64,000 nucleotides of DNA, taken from contig NZ_JANHDH010000001.1 in assembly GCF_026616195.1 (NCBI RefSeq), positions 1,550,001 through 1,614,000 of the forward strand, in the 5' to 3' direction. Positions 35,829 to 44,564 of the stretch are shown here, one piece after another. The notes beneath the pieces were generated by a model. That model searched no databases. It was not told the DNA's origin and was given only the letters and a program-made list of their open reading frames with translations. The position numbers and the translations under genes were made by a program. This DNA is from Haloarchaeobius amylolyticus. GTDB lineage: Archaea > Halobacteriota > Halobacteria > Halobacteriales > Natrialbaceae. Numbering within the stretch: the first letter of the stretch is position 1; each line of letters starts with the position of its first letter.

Positions 35829-36899
35829 TCAGAGATACGATTCGAGGTCTGTTCGAATCGCAGCGGCAGCACCTTCGACCTGTTCCGGTGATGCGTCTTT
35901 GACTTCAGGCCACATCTGTAGCAGATGCATCGACCGACAGCGCGAGAGAAGTTCGTAGAGTTCTCGGTTCTCCTCGAGTTGGTCGAGGACGTCAGACGAC
36001 CCTGCTTGCGAGTACCCGTCGAGCAGTGCGTTCCGGATCAACTCGGCGTTGTCCGGAGCCGACGGGACGAACTGCCACTGGCCACCGTTCAAACTCTCTT
36101 CGATCAACACGAGGTCGTACGCTGGCGTCGCAGCGAGGGTGAACGCCCAGTCCAGCATCGCAGTGACCTCGCCAGTTTCCGGGTCGTGGAGCACGTTCTC
36201 CAGCGAGTTGTCGATGTGGCAGAGGACTGGTTCGAACGTCCCATCCAGCTCGTCGAGGTGCTCGTCGAGTACCGGCCGAAGTTCGGGCACGAGGTCTGCA
36301 AACCGGGTGTCGCGCCCTTTCCGGAGTGCGTCGTCTGCCCAGTTCCGAACCTGTACTGGCCACGAGGACTCCGGTTCGGCGACGACGATCTGGTCGAAGC
36401 TAGCAGGCGGCTGCTCCCCTCGAAGTGTGGTCTCCGGGTTCCGCGTGAGGAACCCATAGCTGTCGACGGCGTCTAACCCGTGCAATTCGGCGAGGTATCG
36501 CCCTGAAGTGCGGGCGACGGTCTCGAGTGTCTCCAGCGAGACAGTGTCCAACTCCGTTCGTTCGACGGTGCGTCCAGGGACGTGCTCCATGATGTAGAAC
36601 GGGGCAGAGAGGTGGTCGTGTGTATCGACGGCCCCGTAGACGGTGGGGACTGGAATCGAGGTGTGAGCGTCCAGAATCCGAAGCAGTCGAGCCTCGGTGT
36701 CGATACCGTGGCTGTCACCGTCGGGGCTGGCCTTGAGGACGACTCTCTGTGTTCCAGTTTCGGTGTCGACCGAGAGGTGGTACACGGCGAGGTAACCTCC
36801 CGTCGCCAGTTCGTGGTCGCAGAGCGTCCAGTTCGGGTCGATGGCGTGAACCATCTGTTCGATCGTTTCGCGCGGAATCGTTCTGTCTGGTGCGGTCAT
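35829..36899 (-). CDS. Aminoglycoside phosphotransferase (APH) family kinase
   Basis: Protein-kinase-like fold, 356 residues from the ATG at 36897-36899 (MTAPDRTIPRETIEQMV). The ATP-binding part includes RVVLKAS (Lys). The catalytic loop is LCHIDNSLENVL, in which His-Ile-Asp replaces the usual His-Gly-Asp, and the metal-binding Asp is in MLDWAFT. Family members phosphorylate antibiotics, choline, sugars or other small molecules. It converges with the FkbM gene, and both lie in A/T-richer DNA. The frame could start at 36956, but the extra residues lack support. Confidence 0.88.
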   Translation of the reverse strand: MTAPDRTIPRETIEQMVHAIDPNWTLCDHELATGGYLAVYHLSVDTETGTQRVVLKASPDGDSHGIDTEARLLRILDAHTSIPVPTVYGAVDTHDHLSAPFYIMEHVPGRTVERTELDTVSLETLETVARTSGRYLAELHGLDAVDSYGFLTRNPETTLRGEQPPASFDQIVVAEPESSWPVQVRNWADDALRKGRDTRFADLVPELRPVLDEHLDELDGTFEPVLCHIDNSLENVLHDPETGEVTAMLDWAFTLAATPAYDLVLIEESLNGGQWQFVPSAPDNAELIRNALLDGYSQAGSSDVLDQLEENRELYELLSRCRSMHLLQMWPEVKDASPEQVEGAAAAIRTDLESYL

Positions 36900-37281
36900 T
36901 ATCGTATCGGCTGCGTGGTTGACTGCTCTTCGATGCGTCTCTCCCGTCCCGGACACAGGTACGCTGAGGGCGTCCCTGTTCGGTCTGGCAGAATGGGTCT
37001 TCAGAAGTTGCTCCCGATGGGATAGCCCCGTCGAGAGCAGCGGATCAGAAAGATCCGGTCAGAAGCAGCCGTTCATCGTTCCTGTACACTCGATTACAAC
37101 GGGACTCGTATAAATATTCACCCCCAGAAACTGATTCGACGGGCTACTCGAAACGGGACCAGTGAAGCGAGTAGCCCCCGGAACCTCGTGCAAGCGATTC
37201 GCCTCGATTCAGCACGACCGGCGAGGGATATCACTGAATAACGACGAACGCGGAGGAAACTGGAGTCGGAAGGCGACCGCC
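36900..37281. other. Intergenic region APH-pepF, no gene seen
   Basis: 382 bases, A/T-richer than average, with no acidic reading frame. A TATA-like TCGTATAAATATTC at about 37106-37119 could drive the APH gene with a long leader, or an unseen transcript. A hairpin is listed separately. Confidence 0.5.
37141..37177 (-). terminator. Hairpin downstream of pepF
   Basis: GGGCTACTCG (37141-37150) pairs perfectly with CGAGTAGCCC (37168-37177) across a 17-base loop, about 105 bases past the pepF stop. It may mark a 3' end or protect the mRNA; no clear U-run follows on the minus strand. Confidence 0.4.
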
Positions 37282-39075
37282 CTATATCAGCTCGGCCATC
37301 TCGTCGAGGTACTCGTCGTACACGTCGAGGGCGGTCTGGACGGGTTCCTTCGTGCTCATGTCGACGCCGGCACCCTGCAGCAGTTCGAGCGGGTACTCGC
37401 GCGAGCCCTTCGAGAGGAACTCGAGGTACCGGTCCTCGGCGTCCTCGGCGTCGGGGTCGAGGATCTGCTGGCTGAGCGCGACGGCCGCGGAGATGCCAGT
37501 GGCGTACTGGTACACGTAGAAGTTGTAGTAGAAGTGCGGGATGCGCATCCACTCGCGGGTTATGTGCTCGTCGACGTTCGCGGGCTCGTAGAACTCGCGC
37601 TTGAGGTCGCCGTACACCTGGTCGACCGCGTCGGGGGTGAGCGCCTCGCCCTCCTCGACCAGCCTGTGGGTCTGGTGCTCGAAGTCCGCGAACATGGTCT
37701 GGCGGTACAGCGTCGACCGGAAGCGTTCGAGGTACTCGTTGAGGACGTGCCGGCGGAATTTCTCGTCCTCGACGGTGTCGAGCAGGTGCTGGGTGAGCAG
37801 CGCCTCGTTGACCGTGCTGGCCACCTCCGCCACGAAGATCTCGTAGCCGGAGTAGACGTAGGGCTGTTCCTGCTTGGTGTACTGGCTGTGCATGGAGTGG
37901 CCCAGCTCGTGGGCGAGGGTGAACATCGAGGAGATGTCGTCCTGCCAGTTCATCAGGATGAACGGCTGGGTGTCGTAGGTGCCGCCGGAGTACGCACCGG
38001 ACTGCTTGCCCTTGTTCTCGTAGACGTCGACCCAGCGGGAGTCGAGCCCTTCCTGGACGCGCTGCTGGTACTCCTCGCCGAGGGCGCCGAGGGCCTCGAC
38101 GGTCCACTCACACGCCTGCTCGTAGGAGACGTCGGGGCTCTCGGTCTCGGTCATCGGCATGTAGAGGTCCCACATCTCGACCTCGTCGACGCCGAGGGCC
38201 TCGCCCTTCAGCTCGGTGTGGCGGTGGAGCTTGTCGAGGTTCTCGCGCACCGATTCGAGGAGGTTGTCGTACACCTCGACCGGGACGTTCGGGCCGTCGA
38301 GGGCGGCCTCCCGGGCGGTGTCGTAGTGGCGGGCCTGCGCCGTCTTCACGTCGGCCTTCACCGCGTTCTTGTACGCCGCGGCGACCGTGTTGCGCACGTC
38401 CGCCCAGTCCTCGTAGAAGGACTCGTGGACGGTCTGGCGGAACTCGCGGTCCTGGTTCTTCAGCAGGGTCGTGAAGTTGTTCTGGGTGATCTGGACCGAG
38501 CTCCCGTCGGGCTTCTCGACGGTCGGGAACTCCATGTCGGCGTTGGCGAGCATGTTGTACACCTCGCTGGTGCCGCCGGTGACCTCGCTGAGGTCGGCGA
38601 GCAGCTCCTCGACCTCGGCCGAGCGCGTGTGTTCTTTCATCCGGAGCACGTCGTCGAGGTAGTGCTCGTAGGTCTCGAGCCCCTCGGTCTCCTCGACCAT
38701 CGCCCAGATCTCGTCACGGCTCGCGGCCTGGATCTCGGGGTCGATGAACGAGGCGGCGCTGGAGGCGTCCGAGGAGAGCGACTGGGCGCGGGCGGTGAAC
38801 GCCTGGTACTGCTGGTTCGTGGTGTCCTCGTCCTTGCGCATGCGGGCGTAGGAGTACACCATGGACACCTCGCGCATGATCTCGTCGCGCAACTGGAGGA
38901 CCGACAGCAGCGTCTCGCCGTCGTCGGTGACCTGCCCTTCGTACTGCTCGAGGTCCGCGAGCCGGTCCTGCACCGTCTCGAACGCCTCCTCCCACTCCTC
39001 GTCGGTCGCGTAGATAGACTCGAGGTCCCACGTGTACTCTGTGTCTATCTCGGACCGTTCGGGGACTGAACTCAT
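37282..39075 (-). CDS. pepF: Oligoendopeptidase F (M3 family)
   Basis: Cytoplasmic zinc peptidase that trims short peptides, for example proteasome products. The 597 residues carry the HEXXH site HELGHSMHS (about 386-394) with the downstream Glu in FVAEVASTVNEALL. Length and end match PepF. The start is the ATG at 39073-39075 (MSSVPERSEIDTEYTWDL); the longer frame to 39129 has untypical composition. Confidence 0.96.
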   Translation of the reverse strand: MSSVPERSEIDTEYTWDLESIYATDEEWEEAFETVQDRLADLEQYEGQVTDDGETLLSVLQLRDEIMREVSMVYSYARMRKDEDTTNQQYQAFTARAQSLSSDASSAASFIDPEIQAASRDEIWAMVEETEGLETYEHYLDDVLRMKEHTRSAEVEELLADLSEVTGGTSEVYNMLANADMEFPTVEKPDGSSVQITQNNFTTLLKNQDREFRQTVHESFYEDWADVRNTVAAAYKNAVKADVKTAQARHYDTAREAALDGPNVPVEVYDNLLESVRENLDKLHRHTELKGEALGVDEVEMWDLYMPMTETESPDVSYEQACEWTVEALGALGEEYQQRVQEGLDSRWVDVYENKGKQSGAYSGGTYDTQPFILMNWQDDISSMFTLAHELGHSMHSQYTKQEQPYVYSGYEIFVAEVASTVNEALLTQHLLDTVEDEKFRRHVLNEYLERFRSTLYRQTMFADFEHQTHRLVEEGEALTPDAVDQVYGDLKREFYEPANVDEHITREWMRIPHFYYNFYVYQYATGISAAVALSQQILDPDAEDAEDRYLEFLSKGSREYPLELLQGAGVDMSTKEPVQTALDVYDEYLDEMAELI

Positions 39076-39408
39076 GGCACGGGCTTCGAATCGAATCGAG
39101 GTAAGCCTTGCCAACTGGGCAGCACACACCGGTCACTGACGGGGGTGGTCGGGTCGACCGGACGAAGCTACGAAGAGGGGGTCGGGGGCGGAGCGCCGAC
39201 GTGGCACGATGCCGCATCGACCGCGTGGGTCCTGCCTGCTACGACGCCGAACGGAACTGGTGTCGAGAGCGAATGGTGGGGTTCGGGAGTGGGTGCCTCT
39301 GCTCGACAGTGGGGTGCTGGGTGGGGGTGGGTGGGTGGTGGGTGGTGGTGGGTGGTGGGTGAGGGGTCGGATGTGCGTGAGTGAGTCGCACGGTGGGATG
39401 ACGCGATG
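39076..39408. other. Intergenic region with G-rich tract
   Basis: 333 bases without a gene. At 39310-39366 the plus strand is almost only G and T, with about nine runs of three or more G separated by one to three bases, the pattern of a G-quadruplex. It lies upstream of pepF and downstream of the zinc-ribbon gene, both read on the other strand. Confidence 0.6.
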
Positions 39409-39579
39409 TCAGCTGCTCTCGAACCAGGACCGGATTCCGCACTCGGGACAGCTGAGCGTGTCGACGGTGGGCTCGTCGGACTCGAAACTGGTCCCGCAGA
39501 CCCGACAGTCGTAGTGGTAGTGGCGCTCCTCGGTGTCGGACGCGAACGCGGTCTTCAGGGACTGGAGTACGGTCATCAT
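39409..39579 (-). CDS. Zinc-ribbon small protein, 56 aa
   Basis: One zinc ribbon (CRVCGTSF...CPECG) after a short helical start; the end is IRSWFESS. Possible starts are the ATG at 39577-39579 or the upstream ATG at 39592-39594, which would add five residues (MDRRG); the sequence does not decide. Function unknown; such proteins may bind RNA or partner proteins. Confidence 0.75.
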   Translation of the reverse strand: MMTVLQSLKTAFASDTEERHYHYDCRVCGTSFESDEPTVDTLSCPECGIRSWFESS

Positions 39580-39827
39580 GCCACGTCTATCCATGTGGGC
39601 TGGGGGAGTATGAACCCCCGAATCCGTTCGCGGAGTTCATGCAGTTACGCTGGGTTGTCAACCACTGTTGCATTCCCTTTCACGCACCCGAACAGCAGGT
39701 AGCAACCGTCTACGCCTGTTTTGAACGTCCCGAATTTCCCATACGTTCTCCCGACAGTTCCAGTTTCTCCACTCGGTTCACGGGACCGACACCCACAGTT
39801 TTCCCGTCGGCCCGCGCACCACCAGCC

Positions 39828-41132
39828 ATGACCCAGCTCGACGCGACCCTCGGGCGGCTCTGGCGGGACGACACCCCCTGGGAGTTCCTGACCGCGCTCT
39901 GTGAACTGGAGGACAGACTCGCGGGCCATCCCGGCGAGGCCCGTGCCGCCGACCTCGTCGCTGACGCCTTCGAGACGGCGGGTGTGAACGACCTCGCCCA
40001 CGAGACCGCGCCCATCACGCGCTGGTCCCGGGGCGACACGAGGCTCCGCGTGGTCGACCCCGTCACCCGCGGGTTCGAGGCGGTCGCGCTCCCGTACTCC
40101 CCCGCGGGCGAGGCCGAGGCCCGGCTGGTCGACGTGGGCCACGGGACGCCCGACGAGATCGCCGAGGCCGACCTCGACGGGGCGGTCGCGCTGGCGAGCA
40201 CGGACACCCCCGGCGACCAGCGCTTCGTCCACCGGATGGAGAAGTACGGCCACGCGCTGGACGCGGGCGCCGAGGCGTTCGTCTTCGCCAACCACAAGCC
40301 CGGCCAGCTGCCCCCGACCGGCTCGCTGCGGTTCGACGAGGCGGGCGCCATCCCGGGCGTCGGCGTCTCCTACGAGACCGGCGAGTGGCTCCGCGAGTAC
40401 GCCGAGCGCGACGGCACGGTGTCCCTCTCGGTCGACGCGACGACCCAACCCGGCGAGACCCACGTCGTCCACGGCACCGTCGGCCCCGACACCGACGAGG
40501 AACTGCTGGTGCTCGCACACTTCGACGCCCACGACGTGGGCGAGGGCGCGCTCGACAACGGCTGTGGCATCGCGGTCGTGGTCGCGCTCGCCCGGGCGCT
40601 GGCCGACGTGGACCTCGACCGCCGGGTCCGGGTCGCCGGCGTCGGCGGCGAGGAGGTCGGCCTGCTCGGGAGCGAGGCGCTCGCCGCCGACCTCGACACC
40701 GACCGCATCGAGGCCGTGGTCAACGTCGACGGGGCGGGTCGCCACCGCGACCTCGTCGCCTACACCCACGCACACGAGGAACTGGCGGACGTCGCAGCCG
40801 ACCTCGCGGCCGAGGCCGACCACCCGGTCCACGTCCGGCCCGACCCGCACCCCTGGAGCGACCACTGGCCGTTCTTGCGCGCTGGTGTGCCATCCCTGCA
40901 ACTCCACTCGGACAGCGGGGAACGTGGCCGGGGCGTCACCCACACGCGAGCCGACACGAGAGACAAGGCAGATTCCCGAACGTTACGGGAGCACGCCATG
41001 CTCACCTGCTTACTTGTACGTTCCCTGGCGTGTCGAAACTTCAGTCGACTGGGGACCGACACCCTGCTCGAGTCCCTCCGGGAGCAGTCCTTCGAACCCG
41101 GCATGCGGGCGGCAGGCATCTGGCCGCAGTAA
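39828..41132 (+). CDS. M28 family zinc peptidase
   Basis: Di-zinc aminopeptidase-like protein, 434 residues from the ATG at 39828. Metal ligands appear in order: HFDAHD (about 231), LDNG bridging Asp, GGEEVGLLGS (Glu pair), NVDGAG and SDHWPFLRAGVPS (His). A PA-domain-like region precedes them. No signal peptide, so it is probably cytoplasmic. The longer upstream frame starts at 39639 in A/T-rich untranslated-looking DNA. Confidence 0.9.
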   Translation: MTQLDATLGRLWRDDTPWEFLTALCELEDRLAGHPGEARAADLVADAFETAGVNDLAHETAPITRWSRGDTRLRVVDPVTRGFEAVALPYSPAGEAEARLVDVGHGTPDEIAEADLDGAVALASTDTPGDQRFVHRMEKYGHALDAGAEAFVFANHKPGQLPPTGSLRFDEAGAIPGVGVSYETGEWLREYAERDGTVSLSVDATTQPGETHVVHGTVGPDTDEELLVLAHFDAHDVGEGALDNGCGIAVVVALARALADVDLDRRVRVAGVGGEEVGLLGSEALAADLDTDRIEAVVNVDGAGRHRDLVAYTHAHEELADVAADLAAEADHPVHVRPDPHPWSDHWPFLRAGVPSLQLHSDSGERGRGVTHTRADTRDKADSRTLREHAMLTCLLVRSLACRNFSRLGTDTLLESLREQSFEPGMRAAGIWPQ

Positions 41133-41380
41133 GTCGGTTTCTGGTTGGTTACGTTACTGCGCGCGAGACAGTAACCTACCGACCCCTCATGCACTTTCTG
41201 CGAATCCCCTCAAGGTTTTTATCGTTTATCTACTTGACGACTTACAACAACCACACAGGTCTGTTAAGTTATCCTTACTATCTAACCCCGCCGTAGTTAC
41301 TGGTGCGAAACGACAACTTGCCCACGTGCAGGGGGGTGCACGGTAATGCGTTGTCGATACACGACAGCGCGACACATATA
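41133..41380 (+). promoter_or_regulatory. A/T-rich leader of spondin-domain gene
   Basis: 248 bases between the M28 and spondin genes. A strong A/T box (GGTTTTTATCGTTTATC, 41214-41230) is followed by a second (CTGTTAAGTTATCC, about 41261-41274) and by ATATAATG overlapping the start codon at 41381. A start from the first box would leave a leader of roughly 130 bases, long for a haloarchaeon. Confidence 0.5.
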
Positions 41381-42466
41381 ATGAGCAAACACACCAACGC
41401 TGTAAACAGACGTACTGTTCTGACGACACTCGGAATCGGGGGGGCGATGCTGGTCGGCGGTGTCGGGACCGCCTCCGCGCGCGGTGGCTACCGCCGCGGC
41501 TTCTACGGTCCCACCGCGGACCCCTGTGGCACCTGTGCCCCAGCGCCCGTGTGTGAACCGCTGTGCGAGCCCGAACCCGTGTGCGAGCCCACGGTGACCT
41601 ACATCGTGGACATCTGCAACAACACGTGCGGGCAGGCCTGGACGCCGCCCGCGCTGGCCGTCCACAGCCGCTTCGCCAAGCTGTTCCAGGTGGGCACCGA
41701 GGCGTGCCCCGAACTCGCCGCGCTCGCGAAGAACGCGGACCTCGGCCCGATGATCAACACGCTGAGCACCAGCGTCGAGGACGGCGTCGACATCTTCGCC
41801 TTCGAGCTGGGCGACGACGTGGTCATGTCGACCACCGACCCGCTCAACACCGGGCTGTCGAACAAGACCACCATCGCGATCGAGGCGCCCGCGCGCTACT
41901 CGGTCCTCTCGATGGCGGCGATGATGCTCGCCACGAACGACGGGTTCGCCGGCGTCGACGCGCTCCGCCTGCCCCGCGGGCCGGGTGAGGTCGTCACCGC
42001 ACCCATCTTCGCGTACGACGCGGGTGTGGAGTGCAACAGCGAGAAGGCAGCCGACCTCGTGCAGGAGGCGTTCCTGTTCACCGACGTCGTCTCCAGTGGC
42101 AGCCAGGCCACCTCGGAGCAGGACCTCACCTGCAACGCCGAGGGCGTCGTCGACTACCACCCGGGCATCGCGGGCTGGGGCGACCTCGACTGCGTCAAGC
42201 ACGGCTTCGACGAGGTCGTCGGGACCATCACCATCACGATGGAGGCGCCCGACCCGTGCGCCGAGGTCGACCCGTGTGCCGACCCGTGTGCCGATATCGA
42301 CCCGTGCGCGCCCGTCGACCCCTGTGCGGTCGACCCCTGCGCGGACGTGGACCCGTGCGCGCCCGTCGACCCCTGTGCGGTCGCCGACCCGTGCGCCGGT
42401 GGTCTCCAGAAGACCTCGAAGAAGGGCATGCGCCGCAAGAGCACCATGCGGCGTGGCATCTACTAG
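41381..42466 (+). CDS. Tat-exported spondin-domain protein with DPCA repeats
   Basis: Secreted or surface protein of 361 residues. A twin-arginine signal (NRRTVLTTLGIGGAML, RR at 10-11) ends near TASARG. A Cys/Pro-rich stretch (about 48-71) is followed by a spondin_N-like domain (about 72-285), recognisable from WTPPALAVHSR, LAKNADLGPM, LATNDGFAGVDAL and IFAYDAGVECN. Residues 291-339 are nine DPCA units spaced by V, D, E, P or I. The last 22 residues are basic (KTSKKGMRRKSTMRR). High Cys is rare in haloarchaeal proteins. It may bind metal, cross-link, or form matrix; not established. Confidence 0.82.
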   Translation: MSKHTNAVNRRTVLTTLGIGGAMLVGGVGTASARGGYRRGFYGPTADPCGTCAPAPVCEPLCEPEPVCEPTVTYIVDICNNTCGQAWTPPALAVHSRFAKLFQVGTEACPELAALAKNADLGPMINTLSTSVEDGVDIFAFELGDDVVMSTTDPLNTGLSNKTTIAIEAPARYSVLSMAAMMLATNDGFAGVDALRLPRGPGEVVTAPIFAYDAGVECNSEKAADLVQEAFLFTDVVSSGSQATSEQDLTCNAEGVVDYHPGIAGWGDLDCVKHGFDEVVGTITITMEAPDPCAEVDPCADPCADIDPCAPVDPCAVDPCADVDPCAPVDPCAVADPCAGGLQKTSKKGMRRKSTMRRGIY

Positions 42467-42486
42467 CCTGACCTGACGACCGGTCG

Positions 42487-42518
42487 GGCCACGGTCGGCC
42501 CGTCGTCCGACCGTGGCC
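42487..42518 (+). terminator. Strong hairpin after spondin gene
   Basis: GGCCACGGTCGG (42487-42498) pairs perfectly with CCGACCGTGGCC (42507-42518) over an 8-base loop, 20 bases after the stop codon. A 3'-end stem that protects or terminates the mRNA is likely; no U-run follows. Confidence 0.55.
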
Positions 42519-42628
42519 TCGATGGGCCGGAACCCACAAGCCAGTCTGCCATTCGGGACACTCGACTGCTGTCCGGGTGACCCACCTCCGGGAGACCGGC
42601 CCGTCGCGGTCGCTGTCGTCTCCGTACG

Positions 42629-43462
42629 TCATTTTACGTCCGTCTCATGCGTTCTGCCGACCCAGTTCTCCACACAGCCGCTAGCCCTGGCTACCGTCGC
42701 CGCCTCCGCACGCTTGGTCTCGAAGACCTCGCGGACGCTCGCGACGCCGCGGGCGTCGGACTCGAACGTCACGCCGGGGTAGGTCGCGTCCACGAGCACC
42801 AGCCCGGTCGGCGCGGCCGGCGGGACGCCCTCGTGGCCCGGCACGGGCGCCGGGTCGAGCACGCGGTCGACCTTCCCGATCGGTGCCTCGCCCGTGGCGA
42901 CCGCCCGCACCAGCGAGCCGAGGCGCCGGACGAGTTCCCAGAGGAAGCCGTCGGCCCGGACCGAGAACACGAGGAAGTCGCCGGCCTGCTCGACCCGGGC
43001 CGTCTGCAGGGTCCGGACGGTGTCGTCCACCGAGGCCGCCGTCAGGTTCGCGAAGTCGTGGGTACCCTCGAGTCGCGCCATCGCCTCGGCGGCGAGGTCG
43101 GGGTCGGCCCCCGGCGCGTAGAGGTGGTACTCGTACGCCCGGCTGGTCGCGTCGTAGGTCGCGTGGAAGTCCGCGGGCACGTCGGCGCTGGCCCACGCCC
43201 GCACGTGGGCTGGGAGCTGACCGTTGAACGCCCGCGGGGTCAGCCACTCCGGGCACTCGAAGGCGACGGACTGGGCGACCGCCGAGACGCCCGCGTCGGT
43301 CCGGCCGGCGGCGGCGTACCCCGGCGGGACCGCGTCGGGGCCGTCGACGACGCCCAGCTCGCAGAGGGCCTCGAACAGCGCGGACTCGACGGTCGGCAGG
43401 TCGGGCTGGCGCTGGAAGCCGTGGTACGGCCGGCCGTCGTAGGCGATGCGGAACGCGCGCAT
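42629..43462 (-). CDS. truA: tRNA pseudouridine(38-40) synthase TruA
   Basis: Makes pseudouridine in the anticodon arm of tRNAs. The 277 residues start at the ATG at 43460-43462. The catalytic motif GRTDAGVSA (53-61) holds Asp56. Further family segments are YEYHLYAPG, FLWELVRRLGSLV and the Gly/Pro-rich PAAPTGLVL. Length is normal. Confidence 0.96.
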   Translation of the reverse strand: MRAFRIAYDGRPYHGFQRQPDLPTVESALFEALCELGVVDGPDAVPPGYAAAGRTDAGVSAVAQSVAFECPEWLTPRAFNGQLPAHVRAWASADVPADFHATYDATSRAYEYHLYAPGADPDLAAEAMARLEGTHDFANLTAASVDDTVRTLQTARVEQAGDFLVFSVRADGFLWELVRRLGSLVRAVATGEAPIGKVDRVLDPAPVPGHEGVPPAAPTGLVLVDATYPGVTFESDARGVASVREVFETKRAEAATVARASGCVENWVGRTHETDVK

Positions 43463-43515
43463 TGGCGGGGATTGGCTGCGGCGTGCTTTGTAGCTGGCGC
43501 GTTCGCGCCGGCACC

Positions 43516-44022
43516 TCACTCCGGCGCCGGGGCCTCGCCCGCGGGCACCGCCCACCGGGCGAGCACCAGCATGCCGGCGTCCAGCAGCGCGAAGCCGACG
43601 CCGATGACCGCGCCGATGGCGAGGGCGAACGCCCCGCCGATGCCGAAGAACAGCAGCAGCGCGAGCGCCTCGCCGAGGAACGTGACCGAGACCGCGAGCA
43701 GGATTCCGAGCAGGAAGACCAGCCCGTTCACCGCGCCCCACTTCGCGCCCGCCGCGAGGAGGCTGGTCGTGGCCGGCCGGTCCGGACCGAACAGGTCGAC
43801 CTCGCGGCACACCCGCGTCGTCGTCCACAGCGTCACCGCCCAGAGGTAGCCGAACGCCGCGAAGCCGACGAACGTGTTCAGGCCGCCGAGCAGGTCGCCG
43901 ACCGCGCCCGAGAGGTGCAATCCAGTGACGCCGGCCGCAGTCAGCGCCGCGGTGTGGAACGTCCCGAGGCACCACGCCGGGAGCGTCGGCTGTTCGCCGG
44001 CGAGGAACCCCGTATCAGCCAT
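43516..44022 (-). CDS. Membrane protein, 168 aa, partner of CopD-like gene
   Basis: Four hydrophobic segments, with one Cys in the first part and an acidic/Pro end (GEAPAPE). Its start ATG (44020-44022) overlaps the stop of the CopD-like gene by eight bases, so they are co-translated. No family recognised. Confidence 0.75.
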   Translation of the reverse strand: MADTGFLAGEQPTLPAWCLGTFHTAALTAAGVTGLHLSGAVGDLLGGLNTFVGFAAFGYLWAVTLWTTTRVCREVDLFGPDRPATTSLLAAGAKWGAVNGLVFLLGILLAVSVTFLGEALALLLFFGIGGAFALAIGAVIGVGFALLDAGMLVLARWAVPAGEAPAPE

Positions 44023-44473
44023 GCGCCAGCACCTCCGCCAGCGTGAGCAGGAGCACCAGCACGCCCGCGGTCAGCCCGTAGGCCCGCCGGAGGACCCCAC
44101 CCGCACCGGCCGGGGCGAGCCGGCGCACCCGCACGAGGACGAGCGACCGGGCGACCGAGAACAGCACGAAGGCGAGCAGTACGCCGAGTTTCAGCGCGAG
44201 GACCGCCCCCCAGCGCGTGTCCGGCTCGGGGACGCCGGGCGCGAGCGCGCCGAGGTTCCCGACACCGGTCATCACGACCACGCCGAGGGCGCCCCAGAAC
44301 AGCCACTCGTAGCTCGCCGCTGTCGCGAGACGTGGGTCGGAGTCGCTGCTCGCGCCCCCGCCCTCACGCCGGAACTGCAGCCACACGACGACCGCGCCGC
44401 CGACGAGGACCGTCACCGCCAGCAGGTGCAACAGTCGGACGAGGAGGGCGGTCGTCTCGTGTGCGAGGACCAT
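44015..44473 (-). CDS. CopD-like integral membrane protein
   Basis: Four-helix membrane protein of 152 residues. An early His in RLLHLLAVTVLVGGAVV and the Gly-rich first helix resemble copper-resistance CopD domains and related putative redox or heme proteins. Copper or heme binding is inferred from the family. First gene of a two-gene unit; start ATG at 44471-44473. Confidence 0.72.
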   Translation of the reverse strand: MVLAHETTALLVRLLHLLAVTVLVGGAVVVWLQFRREGGGASSDSDPRLATAASYEWLFWGALGVVVMTGVGNLGALAPGVPEPDTRWGAVLALKLGVLLAFVLFSVARSLVLVRVRRLAPAGAGGVLRRAYGLTAGVLVLLLTLAEVLAHG

Positions 44474-44564
44474 ACCTCGAATGTGACGGGGTGGTGACAA
44501 AGAGATTGCCTCGGTCGGGCCGGCACCCGGTACGCTTAGACGGCCGGAGCACGAGGAACCGGGT

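Noticed and set aside
37162-39069. 635-codon plus-strand frame
   Set aside because: Shadow of pepF; Val/Leu-rich antisense composition with no recognisable domain.
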